64,000 bases of DNA from Paenalcaligenes faecalis (GCF_027557445.1 NZ_CP106841.1:1350001-1414000), one strand, 5' to 3'. Positions 36,402 to 46,878 are shown, counted from the first letter of the stretch. Made by a program: numbers and translations. Notes: generated by a model from the sequence alone, not told the origin.

Positions 36402-38807
36402 TTAGGCTCGTTGACGAATTTGATGGGTTTGAATCAAGGCATCCAACATTTTTTGCATGCTCTGCTCTACTTTAGCATCATCCAGAGTGGCGTCTGTGTC
36501 TTGTAACCAAAAACGCATGGCCAAGCTTTGCTCTGTTGCCGTCGCATCCGCTTTCCAGACATCAAACAAACGGAAATTCTTCACAATACTCAATTCAGGT
36601 GTGGCATGAATTGTACTGTGCAATGTATCCATAATTTGCTGATAGCTGACCGTCGTATCCACCCAAAAGGCCAAATCACGCTGTACAACAGGTTGGCGTG
36701 ATTGACGTTGCACCGTGGGCATAGGCGACTCAGAGAGTAACTCTGCATCTAACTCAAACAACACGGGTGCCGTATTAATATCTAGCTGCTGCAACCATTG
36801 TGGATGGAGTTCCCCTACCCAACCTGCATGTTTACCATGCAATTCAATTCGTGCGCTACGCCCAGGGTGTAACGCAGGATGGGAATCCACAACAAAACGT
36901 AAATCAGAGGCACGTGTGGTAAATAGATTCTCGATGTCTGCTTTGACATCAAAAAAGTCTACTGCTCGTGTCTTTTCACCCCACTGCTCCGGATAAGCAG
37001 GCCCCCACGCGGCTCCCGCTAAGCGCACGGGCTGATGAATGCCTGCGACGGTTAGATCACCATCCGTCACAGAAGGATCGCGCATAAAGACTTTACCTAG
37101 CTCAAACACTCGAACTCGAGTCTGACGATGGCGAGCATTATGCTCAATATTAGCCAATAACCCCCCTAATAACGAGGATCGCATAACAGCTAGTTGACTA
37201 GCAATAGGATTGAGCAAACGAATGGGATCTGTGTTAGCCGCATAATTCGTTTCCCAATCTTCTTCGACAAAGGAAAAATTAATGACCTCTTGATAGTCCA
37301 ACGCAGCGACTTGAGCGCGCAACGCATGCGGACCTTTAAGCTCTTCAGGCTGCAGCAACATCTCTGCAGGGGCTTTAGGAGCCAAGTCCGGAATACGCTC
37401 AAACCCATAAATACGAGCCACCTCTTCGATAAGGTCTTCCTCTATGCGCAGATCAAATCGATAAGAAGGAGCCATTACCGTAAACACACCATCCGCTAAC
37501 TGATACTCAAAGCCCAGGCGCGAAAAAGTCTGCTCAACCTCTTCAGCAGATACAGGAATACCTAATACACGATTACAACGATCCAGACGCATTTGCACCT
37601 GAACAGGCTGAGGCAAGTTGACTTGCTGATCATCAATTGGACCAGCCTTACCACCACAAATCTCCAGCACTAATTGGGTCATGCGCTCTAGGTGTTCTAT
37701 GACATGATCATAGTCAACACCTCGTTCGAATCGGTGACTGGCTTCGGAGTGAAACTTGAACTGACGAGCTCGGCCCATAATGGCCTCAGGCCACCAAAAG
37801 GCAGACTCAATATAAATATCGGTGGTAGTTTCGGGATCAACCGCGCTGTCCTCACCACCCATAATACCGGCCAAGCTTTGCGCCACACCTGCCGAGGCAA
37901 TCACCCCAACATGAGGGTTGAGCTCAACCTCTTTTCCACTAAGAAGCTCAAGCTTTTCTCCATCTTTGGCCCAACGAACCTCTAAACCATTCTTGATTTT
38001 TGCTAAATCAAAGACGTGAGTAGGACGACCTAGCTCAAGCATAACGTAGTTAGAAATATCAACCACAGCAGATAAAGAACGCTGCCCTGCACGTTCTAGG
38101 CGCTTTACCATCCAAGCCGGTGTTTTTGCCGCAGCATTAATACCACGTACAACCCGACCCGCAAAGCGCCCACATAAATCAGGGGCTTGAACATCAACGG
38201 TTAAACGATCATCAATAGCGACATCAACAGGCTCAAAAGACGGTAAGGTCATGGCATCGCCCGTTAATGCTGAGACCTCTCGGGCCACACCTAACATAGA
38301 CAAACAATCAGCCCGATTCGGTGTCATTTTGATTTCAATGATTTGGTCATCTAAGTCCAAATAATGACGAATATCTGTGCCCACTGGCGCATCGGACGGC
38401 AACTCTAGCAAGCCATCGGTATCATCGGTAATGCCTAACTCCTTTGCAGAACACAACATACCAAAAGACTCTACACCACGCATTTTAGCCTTGCTGATTT
38501 TAAAATCACCCGGAAGTACGGCTCCCAACTGAGCTAATGGCGCTTTTAGGCCTTGGCGCGCATTAGGCGCACCACACACGATCTGCACAGTCTCCGTTCC
38601 CGTGTTGACTTGACAGACCCGTAAACGATCCGCATCTGGATGGGGTTCAATCGCAGTAATTTCTGCAACGACGACACCACTGAAAGCAGGAGCAGCAGGA
38701 ACGGATTCTTCGACTTCTAGCCCAGCCATAGTTAAGCGGTGGCATAAGGTGTCAGAATCAAGCGATGGATTAACTAGCGTGCGTAACCAAGATTCAGAAA
38801 CAAACAT
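36402..38807 (-). CDS. pheT: Phenylalanine--tRNA ligase beta subunit
   Basis: 801-aa beta subunit of PheRS, which charges tRNA-Phe. An N-terminal OB-fold tRNA-binding domain (about 40-150, ITAIEPHPDADRLRVCQV) is followed by the B3/B4 editing domain, B5 (about 405-475) and a catalytic-like core (EEVARIYGFERIP, SQLAVMRSSLLGGLL). The C-terminal anticodon-fold FDX domain (RQPVVQRDLAFWVD) ends the chain. Full length. Follows pheS by 21 bp. Confidence 0.97.
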   Translation of the reverse strand: MFVSESWLRTLVNPSLDSDTLCHRLTMAGLEVEESVPAAPAFSGVVVAEITAIEPHPDADRLRVCQVNTGTETVQIVCGAPNARQGLKAPLAQLGAVLPGDFKISKAKMRGVESFGMLCSAKELGITDDTDGLLELPSDAPVGTDIRHYLDLDDQIIEIKMTPNRADCLSMLGVAREVSALTGDAMTLPSFEPVDVAIDDRLTVDVQAPDLCGRFAGRVVRGINAAAKTPAWMVKRLERAGQRSLSAVVDISNYVMLELGRPTHVFDLAKIKNGLEVRWAKDGEKLELLSGKEVELNPHVGVIASAGVAQSLAGIMGGEDSAVDPETTTDIYIESAFWWPEAIMGRARQFKFHSEASHRFERGVDYDHVIEHLERMTQLVLEICGGKAGPIDDQQVNLPQPVQVQMRLDRCNRVLGIPVSAEEVEQTFSRLGFEYQLADGVFTVMAPSYRFDLRIEEDLIEEVARIYGFERIPDLAPKAPAEMLLQPEELKGPHALRAQVAALDYQEVINFSFVEEDWETNYAANTDPIRLLNPIASQLAVMRSSLLGGLLANIEHNARHRQTRVRVFELGKVFMRDPSVTDGDLTVAGIHQPVRLAGAAWGPAYPEQWGEKTRAVDFFDVKADIENLFTTRASDLRFVVDSHPALHPGRSARIELHGKHAGWVGELHPQWLQQLDINTAPVLFELDAELLSESPMPTVQRQSRQPVVQRDLAFWVDTTVSYQQIMDTLHSTIHATPELSIVKNFRLFDVWKADATATEQSLAMRFWLQDTDATLDDAKVEQSMQKMLDALIQTHQIRQRA

Positions 38808-38828
38808 ATGTAATTGCCCGAGCTAAAA

Positions 38829-39857
38829 TTAAGAATTGAACTGCTTCAAAAAGCGCAAATCGCCTTCGAAGAACTGGCGCAAATCGTTAACGCCGTAACG
38901 TAACATGGTCAAACGTTCTAGGCCTGAACCAAACGCAAAGCCCATGTATTTTTCTGGATCTAAGCCAAAGTTACGTACCACGTCCGGGTGTACCTGACCA
39001 GAGCCTGAAATCTCTAACCATTTGCCCTTATTCGGACCTGAGCTAAACATCATATCGATCTCAGCTGAAGGCTCAGTAAACGGAAAGAAAGAAGGACGGA
39101 AACGCACTACTAAATCATCCGTTTCAAAGAACGCACGTAAAAAGTTGGTGTACACCCCTTTTAAATCAGCGAAAGAAATATCCTCTGCAATCCAGAGGCC
39201 TTCGACCTGATGGAACATCGGGGAATGCGTTGCATCGCTATCAACCCGATAGGTACGCCCTGGAGCAATCACTTTAATTGGGGGTTTATGCATGCGCGCA
39301 TAACGCACCTGCATAGGACTGGTATGAGTACGCAACAAAAATGGCAAGCCATCCTCGTCTTGCATGTCTACATAAAATGTGTCCTGCATAGAGCGAGCAG
39401 GATGATTTTCTGGATTATTTAATGCGGTAAAGTTAGTCCAGTCATTTTCGATCTCGGGACCATCTGCTACCTCAAATCCAATAGAGCGGAAAATAGCCTC
39501 AACCCGTTGCCATGTACGAATCACCGGGTGAATTCCACCCACGGTACGACCTCGCCCTGGCAAGGTGACATCAATGGCCTCTGACGCTAAGCGCTGGTTA
39601 AGCTCAGCTTGTGCTAACGCATCACGACGATCATTAAGCAACGTTTCAATTTGACGCTTGATTTGGTTGATAGCCGCACCCTGAGTTCGTTTTTCCTCGG
39701 GCGGCAACGTGGCCAAACCTTTCATCAAAGCAGTGATTTCGCCCTGTTTACCTAAAAAAGTCGCTTTGGCGTTTTCCAAAGCTGCTGCATCAATCGCTTG
39801 AGCAAAAAGCGACTGCGCGCGTTGAATCATATCGTCGGCAGGTAGTGTCATAGTCAA
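38829..39857 (-). CDS. pheS: Phenylalanine--tRNA ligase alpha subunit
   Basis: 342-aa alpha (catalytic) subunit of PheRS. An N-terminal coiled-coil arm (about 1-90) and class II motifs are seen: motif 2 in [15 protein letters not shown], the [14 protein letters not shown] segment, HQVEGLWI and motif 3 in [14 protein letters not shown]. The upstream hairpin at 39874-39900 may end rplT transcripts or attenuate pheST. Confidence 0.97.
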   Translation of the reverse strand: MTMTLPADDMIQRAQSLFAQAIDAAALENAKATFLGKQGEITALMKGLATLPPEEKRTQGAAINQIKRQIETLLNDRRDALAQAELNQRLASEAIDVTLPGRGRTVGGIHPVIRTWQRVEAIFRSIGFEVADGPEIENDWTNFTALNNPENHPARSMQDTFYVDMQDEDGLPFLLRTHTSPMQVRYARMHKPPIKVIAPGRTYRVDSDATHSPMFHQVEGLWIAEDISFADLKGVYTNFLRAFFETDDLVVRFRPSFFPFTEPSAEIDMMFSSGPNKGKWLEISGSGQVHPDVVRNFGLDPEKYMGFAFGSGLERLTMLRYGVNDLRQFFEGDLRFLKQFNS

Positions 39858-39873
39858 AGTCTATTTCCAAAAA

Positions 39874-39900
39874 CAAACGGGCCCTAAAAGAGCCCGTTTG
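39874..39900 (-). terminator. Terminator/attenuator between rplT and pheS
   Basis: AAACGGGC/GCCCGTTT stem followed on the minus strand by GTTTTTGG, immediately before pheS. It could be a partial terminator letting ribosomal and synthetase genes be expressed at different levels, or part of a phe attenuator. No leader peptide rich in Phe was seen. Confidence 0.65.
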
Positions 39901-39926
39901 TACATATACAGAATCGAATCGTACGA

Positions 39927-40286
39927 TTAAGCAGCTAGAGCCGTTTTAGCCTGAGCTACAACAGCAGCAAAACCTGCTTTATCATTTACAGCCATATCGG
40001 CTAGTACTTTACGATCTAGTTCGATGTTAGCCTTGTTCAGACCAGCGATAAACTGGCTGTATGTCAAGTCTAGTTCGCGACATGCGGCATTGATACGAGT
40101 GATCCACAATGCGCGGAATACACGTTTACGATTACGACGGTCGCGATAAGCGTACTGACCGGCTTTCATTACCGCCTGTTTTGCAACACGGTATACCGTA
40201 CTGCGGCGACCACGGAAGCCTTTGGCTTCGGCTAGAACTTTTTTGTGACGAGCACGGGCGTTAACCCCACGTTTTACGCGTGACAT
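39927..40286 (-). CDS. rplT: 50S ribosomal protein L20
   Basis: 119-aa L20, with the very basic N-terminus [21 protein letters not shown] and the central [24 protein letters not shown]. It binds 23S rRNA early in 50S assembly and in many bacteria represses its own operon. 14 bp after rpmI. Confidence 0.97.
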   Translation of the reverse strand: MSRVKRGVNARARHKKVLAEAKGFRGRRSTVYRVAKQAVMKAGQYAYRDRRNRKRVFRALWITRINAACRELDLTYSQFIAGLNKANIELDRKVLADMAVNDKAGFAAVVAQAKTALAA

Positions 40287-40300
40287 GTATTAAACTCCAA

Positions 40301-40498
40301 TCAAGCAAAAGGAAGCATCTGTTTGATAGATGCTACGTCAGAAGCGTGGACCTCAGCGGTACCGCGTAATTGACGTTTGTTTTTAGTGGTTTTCTTGGTC
40401 AAGATGTGACGTTTGAACGCCTGACCACGCTTGATGGAACCACTGCCACGTACTTTAAAGCGTTTGGCTGCGCCACGCTTTGATTTCATCTTAGGCAT
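40301..40498 (-). CDS. rpmI: 50S ribosomal protein L35
   Basis: 65-aa L35, starting at 40498 with [20 protein letters not shown], the family N-terminus. An in-frame extension upstream is discarded because L35 has no leader. It is normally preceded by infC, but here infC lies 6.4 kb upstream and comM comes before it instead. Confidence 0.96.
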   Translation of the reverse strand: MPKMKSKRGAAKRFKVRGSGSIKRGQAFKRHILTKKTTKNKRQLRGTAEVHASDVASIKQMLPFA

Positions 40499-40646
40499 AA
40501 GAACACTCTGATAAAGTTGTGACCTATAGGTGGTGGCTAAAACCAAAGCCGCACTTGTTAACCGTCTAGGCACTTATTGTTTTTTATTAAGCCATAAGCC
40601 AATAAAAGAAAAATTATAATAGGAAACAAAAAAAATGTCTATTAAA

Positions 40647-42185
40647 TTAAGGTTTTAGCGCACTCTGTTCACGATACTGCATTGCTAGTGCCACATGCTC
40701 CGGTAAAATCAGTGCCATTTCCTGCTGATCAGCAATAGTACGCGCTAATTTACGCATGCGTTGAATAGTACGTATTGACCATGCCCAACGTTGCATTGCA
40801 TTCTCTAGTAACGCATGAGACTGATCTTGTAGAGCAGCATGCTCCTCTAGGGCCTTGCCCTGCAAGGCAGCATTCAAACAACCTTGTCGCTCGTACTGTC
40901 GTTGCCTGCATCGTTGAACACGGGCTTTTATCGACGCGGAGCTCTCTGATTGCCCTTCTTTTTGCCTTAAATCACTTTCAAAGTGTAGAGACAAATGCAA
41001 GTCAATGCGATCCAACAAAGGGCCTGATATTTTTGTTTTATAACGCAATATACGCTCAGGCGTACACTCGCAACTAATTTGCTTATGTCCATAATAACCA
41101 CATGGACAAGGATTCATTGCAGCAATTAACTGAAATTTTGCTGGAAATGTCCCCCGTTGATTAGCCCGCGCCAACACAACCTCTCCGGTTTCCAACGGTT
41201 CGCGCAATGACTCTAAAACACGTCGATCAAACTCAGGGAACTCGTCCATGAACAACACCCCATGATGCGCTAAACTGACCTCGCCAGGATGGAGTCGACG
41301 CCCCCCTCCTATCATGGCAGCTACCGTACAAGAATGATGTGGCGATCTAAAAGGCGCTTGCTCTTTGAGAGCAAGCACGGAGCCTGATTGACTTGTATCC
41401 AACTGATGAATTACAGCCACCTCAAGTTGCTGTTGTGGCTCAAGGGACGGAAGTATGGTAGGCAGGCGTTGGGCCAACATGCTTTTTCCTACCCCTGGTG
41501 GGCCTGACATCAATATACTGTGGCCACCGCAAGCAGCAAGTTCAAGGGCCAAGCGGGCTTGCTGCTGCCCATGCACCTCTGACATACATAGCATCGTCTC
41601 AGTTGATGGCCTAATGGGGCTGGGGAGCGCTGCATTTAACTGTTCGCGCTCGCATAAAAAATCCACGGCTTGTGCTAGTGTTTGTATAGGGATAACAGTA
41701 AGGTCAGGCACATGAGCCGCCAAGCTCGCAGAGGCTTTCGGCAAAACAAGCTGGGCTCCTGGCATCTGCTGACGAACCCCAAAAGCAATAGCCAAAGAGC
41801 CAGCAATAGACACGACTGCCCCTGTTAGTGATAATTCACCAGCAAACACATATGAGCCCAATGCCGGTACAGCCTGCTGCCCTGCCTTATCTGTCACCAG
41901 TTGCGCCGAAGCAGCCAACACACCTAAAGCAATGGGCAAGTCAAAACGCCCTGAATCTTTAGGTAAATCAGCAGGCGCTAAATTCACCGTAATTCGTGCC
42001 GCAGGAAACTGAAAACCGCTACTTAGTATTGCTGAGCGCACCCGCTCACGGCTTTCCCTCACGCCAGTATCGGGCATACCCACTACACTAAAGGCAGGCA
42101 AGCCCTTTCCTACGTGAACCTCCACACGCACCGACGTCATTTTAAAACCAACTAAGGCACAGCTGGTTAATACAGCTAGACTCAT
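40647..42185 (-). CDS. comM: ComM/YifB-type AAA+ ATPase (Mg-chelatase-like)
   Basis: 512-aa ComM, a hexameric helicase that promotes branch migration during natural transformation. An N-terminal LonC-like domain (SVRVEVHVGKGLPAFSVVGMPDTGVRESRERVRSA in part) precedes the Mg_chelatase AAA core with Walker A GPPGVGKSML and Walker B GVLFMDEFPEF. AMNPCPCGYYG (zinc-binding) and LLDRIDLHL follow. The start at 42185 (MSLAVLTSCALVG) fits the family better than the codon 12 bp upstream. Confidence 0.93.
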   Translation of the reverse strand: MSLAVLTSCALVGFKMTSVRVEVHVGKGLPAFSVVGMPDTGVRESRERVRSAILSSGFQFPAARITVNLAPADLPKDSGRFDLPIALGVLAASAQLVTDKAGQQAVPALGSYVFAGELSLTGAVVSIAGSLAIAFGVRQQMPGAQLVLPKASASLAAHVPDLTVIPIQTLAQAVDFLCEREQLNAALPSPIRPSTETMLCMSEVHGQQQARLALELAACGGHSILMSGPPGVGKSMLAQRLPTILPSLEPQQQLEVAVIHQLDTSQSGSVLALKEQAPFRSPHHSCTVAAMIGGGRRLHPGEVSLAHHGVLFMDEFPEFDRRVLESLREPLETGEVVLARANQRGTFPAKFQLIAAMNPCPCGYYGHKQISCECTPERILRYKTKISGPLLDRIDLHLSLHFESDLRQKEGQSESSASIKARVQRCRQRQYERQGCLNAALQGKALEEHAALQDQSHALLENAMQRWAWSIRTIQRMRKLARTIADQQEMALILPEHVALAMQYREQSALKP

Positions 42186-42306
42186 CTCAACCCCCACAAA
42201 CTAAATAATCTCTAGTATGTGTGAAGTCCCGTCTGCTGTACGCCTAACTACGACATATATCTCTTAGGTACAAGCACGTAGCATAGGCAATCGTTTATCG
42301 CCAAGT

Positions 42307-42564
42307 TTAGTCCTGGCTATCAGATTTACCCGTCTGAGACTCTAGTTCTTGAACTCGTTGTTCTAGGGCTGCGATACGCGCCAAAGCACGTTCTAGTAGC
42401 GCCATTTGTGTATCGAACTCATCACGCGTCAAAAGATCCATACGAGTAAAAGCCTGCCCCATGAAGGCTTTCATGTTTTTCTCTAGATCCGCAGCAGGGC
42501 TATTAGCGATCAAGTCAGAAACATTTTGCTGTAATTGGCTAAAAAAATCATTGGGTTTATTCAT
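42307..42564 (-). CDS. ubiK: UbiK-type accessory factor (YqiC/BMFP family)
   Basis: 85-aa helical protein (MNKPNDFFSQLQQNVSDLI, MKAFMGQAFTRMDLLTRDEFDTQM, then a C-terminal coiled coil with ALLERALARIAALEQRVQELE). This is the BMFP/YqiC family; UbiK assists ubiquinone synthesis by binding UbiJ and lipids. The start at 42564 has AAGGA upstream; the longer frame would begin inside a terminator. Confidence 0.88.
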   Translation of the reverse strand: MNKPNDFFSQLQQNVSDLIANSPAADLEKNMKAFMGQAFTRMDLLTRDEFDTQMALLERALARIAALEQRVQELESQTGKSDSQD

Positions 42565-42601
42565 TGTTTTTTCCTTATTAGTAATAAGATACAGTGTAAT
42601 C

Positions 42602-42628
42602 AAAAAAGACCGCATTTGCGGTCTTTTT
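42602..42628 (-). terminator. Terminator after the lipoprotein gene
   Basis: AAAAAGACCGC/GCGGTCTTTTT stem with ATTT loop; A- and T-runs flank it. Confidence 0.85.
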
Positions 42629-42650
42629 CTCTACGATTGTTAATCCGCTA

Positions 42651-43172
42651 TTACGGCTTAGCTTGTTCTACAGCCGGTAGATCCTCATTGCGTGGGGACT
42701 GTACGCCATTACCAAGCTTATCTTGAATCGCATGATCAGCAGTGGCGGCAGCATCTTTAATCGCATTGCCTGTTGCTGTGGCGGCATTAGATACGGCTTC
42801 CTTGGTCTTTTCAGCGGCCTCAGCAGCATTTGCTTTTAATCGCTCCGCCTCTGATTTAACTTGAGCCTCATTACTTTCAGCTTTTGCTTCAGCAGCGTCT
42901 TTACCCGTTTTCAGATCAGACTCAATTTCTTTTTCTTTAGCGATTACATCTTGTTTAACGGATTCAACCTTGGCCTCATTTGCTTTTTGCTGCAAGGATT
43001 TGTCTTCTGTTGCAGTAGGAGTGGCAGCAGGGGCGACAGGAGCAGTCTCGGTCACAACAGGAGAACTAGGTTGAACAGGCGCAGCTACCTCTTTACTATC
43101 ATCAGAGCAAGCGGTAAGCAGTGCTACAGAAGATACAGCTAAAACAGCTAGTGTTGTACGAGTCATTTTCAT
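42651..43172 (-). CDS. Ala/Glu/Lys-rich lipoprotein
   Basis: 173-aa predicted lipoprotein. The signal sequence with lipobox LLTAC (C22) is followed by a Pro/Thr/Val-rich spacer (about 30-57). A long amphipathic helical stretch rich in Ala, Glu and Lys follows (about 60-150, including VKSEAERLKANAAEAAEKTKEAV). Helical repeats of this kind occur in stress (LEA-like/YtxH-like) and envelope proteins. Not recognised further. Monocistronic with its own terminator; 43173-43447 upstream is AT-rich and holds its promoter, not resolved. Confidence 0.75.
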   Translation of the reverse strand: MKMTRTTLAVLAVSSVALLTACSDDSKEVAAPVQPSSPVVTETAPVAPAATPTATEDKSLQQKANEAKVESVKQDVIAKEKEIESDLKTGKDAAEAKAESNEAQVKSEAERLKANAAEAAEKTKEAVSNAATATGNAIKDAAATADHAIQDKLGNGVQSPRNEDLPAVEQAKP

Positions 43173-43447
43173 ATCAATCCCTTTATTTTATATAATATTG
43201 ACGGGCTGTGATTCTTAGCCCTGTTACAAATCACAATTCCATTCTACCTACCCCGCTGCCTCAGGCAAGCGTTCTAATGTAATGTAGAATGACGGAAAAA
43301 TTGCAATTTTTTTTAAAATAACGAGATTTATTTAATTTAAATCAAAGACTTATACTCAAAAAATCCTAAAAAAATAACATACCTCAATGTTACAATTTGC
43401 TCGGCATGTCACCTGCTAGTTACAAGTATATTAGGGTTTACACTGAA

Positions 43448-45199
43448 TTAATGTAGTTTTTGTAGGTCTATACGTTCAGCTCGATTTAGTGCTGTCGCAA
43501 CCTTTAAGCGCAAGGCTTCGGTGTGTGCGCCTAAAATCTCTTGTTTTATAGCGGGTATCTGAGAGGCAGGCATAGAGAAACAACGCAAGCCTAAACCTAA
43601 TAGCATACGAGTAAGACGGATGTCCCCAGCCATCTCGCCACAAACAGAGACAGGCTTACCATAAGTCTGTGCTCTATTGATGGTGTGCGCAATTAAACGT
43701 AATACTGCCGGGTGCATCGGGTCATATAAATCAGCCACCTCGGCATCCGTCCGATCAACTGCCATCACGTACTGAATTAAATCATTGGTGCCTATAGATA
43801 AAAAATCTAAGCTTTGCGCAAAAGGCTCTATAGCAATCGCAATCGCCGGCACCTCAACCATTGCACCCAACTCAATTTGACGTGCATGTTCTATGCCATC
43901 AGCAAGTAAACTTTGTTCAGCCTGATCCAGTGCAGCTCGAACAGCATACACCTCTTCCATCGTAGATATCATCGGTATCAAAATGCGGACCAATCCAAAC
44001 TGCGAGGCCCGTAATAATGCTCGTAGTTGAGTTTGAAAAAGATCAGGATTCGCCAAACAATAACGTATAGCGCGTAAGCCCAACGCCGGATTCGTTGCGA
44101 CGGTTTGTTCGCCATCTAAGGTTTTGTCTGCCCCAATATCCAATGTGCGGATTGTGACAGGACGACCTTGCATAGCCTTTACTACAGACGCATACGCCTC
44201 GAACTGCTCTTGTTCGGAAGGTAAGTCAGCACGGCCCATAAACAAAAACTCACTGCGAAATAAGCCTATACCGTCAGCGCCTACATCAAAGGCAGCCTGC
44301 GCCTCTGGAGGAAGCTCTATGTTTGCCTCAAGTAGAATTCTCATGCCATCCAACGTCATCGCAGGCGTATCACGCAGTTGGGACAACTGCTCACGTTGTT
44401 GTAAATGCTGCGCTTGTAGTTTTCTATACTGCTGTAAAACAAGCTCAGAGGGGTTGATTATCACCACCCCTTTAAACCCATCCACAATCAACATATCCCC
44501 ATCACGCACCATACGACGCAAATTCACTAAGCCGACTACGGCAGGGATATTCATACTTCGTGCCACGATAGCGGTATGCGAGGTAGGGCCACCCAAATCA
44601 GTTAAAAAAGCAGAAAAACGCCCTTTACGTAAACGCAACATATCGGCGGGCGAAATATCTCGGGCCACTACAATTAAGCCAACCTCAGTCGCATCTGCCG
44701 AAACAACCAAGGCATGCTGATGCACAGCCTGCCCACTTAAAATTAGCAATACCCGCTCGATGACTTGCCGTATATCAGCGCTACGTTCTCGTAAGTAGGC
44801 ATCTTCAATTTGCTCAAACTGAGCGATTAGCGCCTGCCCCTGAGTAGTCAATGCCCATTCGGCATTATAAAAACGATCTCGAATCAGATCACTGCTTTGT
44901 TCTCGCAGCATGGGGTCATCTAATAATAGACGGTGTACCTCTAATAAGGGCGCTATTTCACGAGGTGCGTCTGCGGATAACTGTTGAGATATCAACAACA
45001 AATCATCTCTCGCCTTATCCATAGCTTGGTATAGACGAACGCACTCATCGTCCACGGCAGACACATCAATATAATAATGAGGAACCTCTAATGCGGCGGC
45101 CCCCATCACCGCAGCCCTACCTATAGCATAACCATTAACCACACCCTGGCCTGCTACGGTACACATTGCCGTATTGATTCGCTCTGCCTGCTGCTGCAT
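43448..45199 (-). CDS. ptsI: PTS enzyme I (phosphoenolpyruvate-protein phosphotransferase)
   Basis: 583-aa enzyme I, which phosphorylates HPr from PEP. The phospho-His domain has GGPTSHTAIVARSMNIPAVVG. The C-terminal PEP-binding barrel has GIGLFRSEFLFMGR, IRTLDIGADK, LIPMISTMEEV, SIGTNDLIQY and the catalytic Cys in VCGEMAGD. The start overlaps the ptsH stop (TGATG). Confidence 0.95.
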   Translation of the reverse strand: MQQQAERINTAMCTVAGQGVVNGYAIGRAAVMGAAALEVPHYYIDVSAVDDECVRLYQAMDKARDDLLLISQQLSADAPREIAPLLEVHRLLLDDPMLREQSSDLIRDRFYNAEWALTTQGQALIAQFEQIEDAYLRERSADIRQVIERVLLILSGQAVHQHALVVSADATEVGLIVVARDISPADMLRLRKGRFSAFLTDLGGPTSHTAIVARSMNIPAVVGLVNLRRMVRDGDMLIVDGFKGVVIINPSELVLQQYRKLQAQHLQQREQLSQLRDTPAMTLDGMRILLEANIELPPEAQAAFDVGADGIGLFRSEFLFMGRADLPSEQEQFEAYASVVKAMQGRPVTIRTLDIGADKTLDGEQTVATNPALGLRAIRYCLANPDLFQTQLRALLRASQFGLVRILIPMISTMEEVYAVRAALDQAEQSLLADGIEHARQIELGAMVEVPAIAIAIEPFAQSLDFLSIGTNDLIQYVMAVDRTDAEVADLYDPMHPAVLRLIAHTINRAQTYGKPVSVCGEMAGDIRLTRMLLGLGLRCFSMPASQIPAIKQEILGAHTEALRLKVATALNRAERIDLQKLH

Positions 45200-45468
45200 C
45201 AGCTTTCCTCGCCAAATTTATCCGCAAAAAGCTGAACAATAGCCTCTAATGCTTGATCTGCATCTGAGCCTTCGGTATCTACTGTCACGGTCACACCAAG
45301 CCCCGCCGCTAACATCATTACACCCATAATGCTTTTCGCATTAACTCGTTGCGCACCACGAGCAATAAAAACTTCGCTTTGGAAGGTTCCCGCAAGTTGA
45401 GTCAGTTTTGAGGCTGCACGAGCATGCAGACCCAATTTATTCGTAACTACAATATCTACTGATGGCAT
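45199..45468 (-). CDS. ptsH: PTS phosphocarrier HPr
   Basis: 89-aa HPr. The active His is in GLHARAASKLTQLAGTF (H15), and the Ser region is NAKSIMGVMMLAAG, as in HPr proteins that can be Ser-phosphorylated by HprK. 18 bp after the EIIA gene. Confidence 0.96.
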   Translation of the reverse strand: MPSVDIVVTNKLGLHARAASKLTQLAGTFQSEVFIARGAQRVNAKSIMGVMMLAAGLGVTVTVDTEGSDADQALEAIVQLFADKFGEES

Positions 45469-45486
45469 ACGTTATAACTATAAAAA

Positions 45487-45906
45487 TTAAGGCGCGGTAG
45501 GTGCTTGATGCACAATACCACGCTGGGTTGCAGACAAAACGTTTTCAATTAACAGCTCTATCGTGTCAGATCTATCCGTCAAGGCTTTGATGAGCATGCA
45601 AGCATTAACGCCTGACAACAAATGGACTTTTTGCCCTCTAAGGCTCAGTTGGCGCTGGACCCCAGCAGCAATATGATATGGCGTTGAACCGTATAAATCA
45701 CATAGCAACAAGACATGCGGCCTGGTGCTTGGGCGAAGATCTGCTACTAATTTTGTAATCCAAGGGTCCGGAAAATCAGTAGGCAAAATATCTGCGACAA
45801 CCACATCTGGGGTCGCCTGCAATACATGTTGGGCACATGCGACCAATGCCTGACCAAGTGGCGCGTGCGTAACCAGCACAACTGCCACCTGAGCTGCCTT
45901 AGCCAT
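45487..45906 (-). CDS. PTS EIIA component, mannose/fructose type
   Basis: 139-aa EIIA-Man domain protein. The phospho-His is near the N-terminus in VVLVTHAPLGQALVACAQH; CDLYGSTPYHIAAGV and LLSGVNACMLIKAL follow. No EIIB or mannose-type EIIC is in the window, so it is more likely part of a regulatory PTS than a sugar transporter. Its start overlaps the gshB stop by 8 bp. Confidence 0.9.
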   Translation of the reverse strand: MAKAAQVAVVLVTHAPLGQALVACAQHVLQATPDVVVADILPTDFPDPWITKLVADLRPSTRPHVLLLCDLYGSTPYHIAAGVQRQLSLRGQKVHLLSGVNACMLIKALTDRSDTIELLIENVLSATQRGIVHQAPTAP

Positions 45907-46861
45907 TTTCTACCGCTGCTGTCAACGCCTCGGCAAATAGAGCCCCCACATCGCAATCTGTTTGCTCCGTGATCTCTACAAAGCAGGTAGGGCTAGTCAC
46001 ATTAATTTCAGTCACATAGTTACCAATCACATCTAGCCCCACTAAAAACAAGCCTCGTTCGACCAGTTTTGGAGCAATAGTATTCGCAATATGCCAATCA
46101 TGCTCACTGAGAGGCTGAGCAACACCACGGCCACCTGCCGCCAAGTTACCTCGGGTTTCACCAGCCAAAGGGATACGAGCTAAGCAGTATGGGACTGGTT
46201 TACCATTGATAATGAGAATACGCTTATCCCCGTCTACAATTTCAGGAATATAACGCTGTACCATTAAGCTTTCAGTGCTGTCTTTACTGAGCGTTTCTAA
46301 AATAGCCCCAACGTTAACTTCGCCTTCTCGCATACGGAAAATCCCCATCCCCCCCATGCCATCTAGCGGTTTAACGATCACGTCTTTGTGCTGCTTATGA
46401 AATGCACGAATCCGCTTCATCTCACGTGTAACTAATGTAGTAGGCGTAAACTGCGGAAATTCAGTGATCGCTAGTTTTTCAGGATGATTACGTAACGCTG
46501 AACCCGTGTTAAAGACCTTTGCCCCTTGTTCCTCGGCAAAGCTAAGCAAATGCGTGGAGTAAAAGTATTCCATATCAAATGGGGGGTCTTTACGCATAAT
46601 CACTGCGCTAAAGTGATTAAGCTCAACGTCAACCGTTGCACCCGTAACACTCCACCACTGCGGCGCATGCAAATCAGCTTGCTCGGCAATATGAATAGGT
46701 AGAGCAACAGTCTTAACTCGACCATCATCAATATACAAATCAGACTGCAAAGAAACGCTAATGGTGTGATTTTTTGCAATGAGGGCTCGCATCATTGCCA
46801 CTGACGTGTCTTTGTAGGCGGATAAGCTGGAGAGTGGATCAATAATAAATAAAACGTGCAT
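45899..46861 (-). CDS. gshB: Glutathione synthetase
   Basis: 320-aa ATP-grasp enzyme joining gamma-glutamylcysteine and glycine. The N-terminal MHVLFIIDPLSSLSAYKDTSVAMM and the ATP-grasp segments VIVKPLDGMGGMGIFR, MVQRYIPEIVDGDKRILIINGKPVPYCLAR-type and EINVTSPTCF are GshB hallmarks. The start at 46861 has AGGA 7 bases upstream. It is first in the gshB-EIIA-ptsH-ptsI operon, a conserved order in Burkholderiales. Confidence 0.96.
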   Translation of the reverse strand: MHVLFIIDPLSSLSAYKDTSVAMMRALIAKNHTISVSLQSDLYIDDGRVKTVALPIHIAEQADLHAPQWWSVTGATVDVELNHFSAVIMRKDPPFDMEYFYSTHLLSFAEEQGAKVFNTGSALRNHPEKLAITEFPQFTPTTLVTREMKRIRAFHKQHKDVIVKPLDGMGGMGIFRMREGEVNVGAILETLSKDSTESLMVQRYIPEIVDGDKRILIINGKPVPYCLARIPLAGETRGNLAAGGRGVAQPLSEHDWHIANTIAPKLVERGLFLVGLDVIGNYVTEINVTSPTCFVEITEQTDCDVGALFAEALTAAVENG

Positions 46862-46878
46862 GATCATTCCTGAAATAA

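Noticed and set aside
41455-41715. Plus-strand frame inside comM
   Set aside because: Shadow of the ComM AAA core on the other strand.
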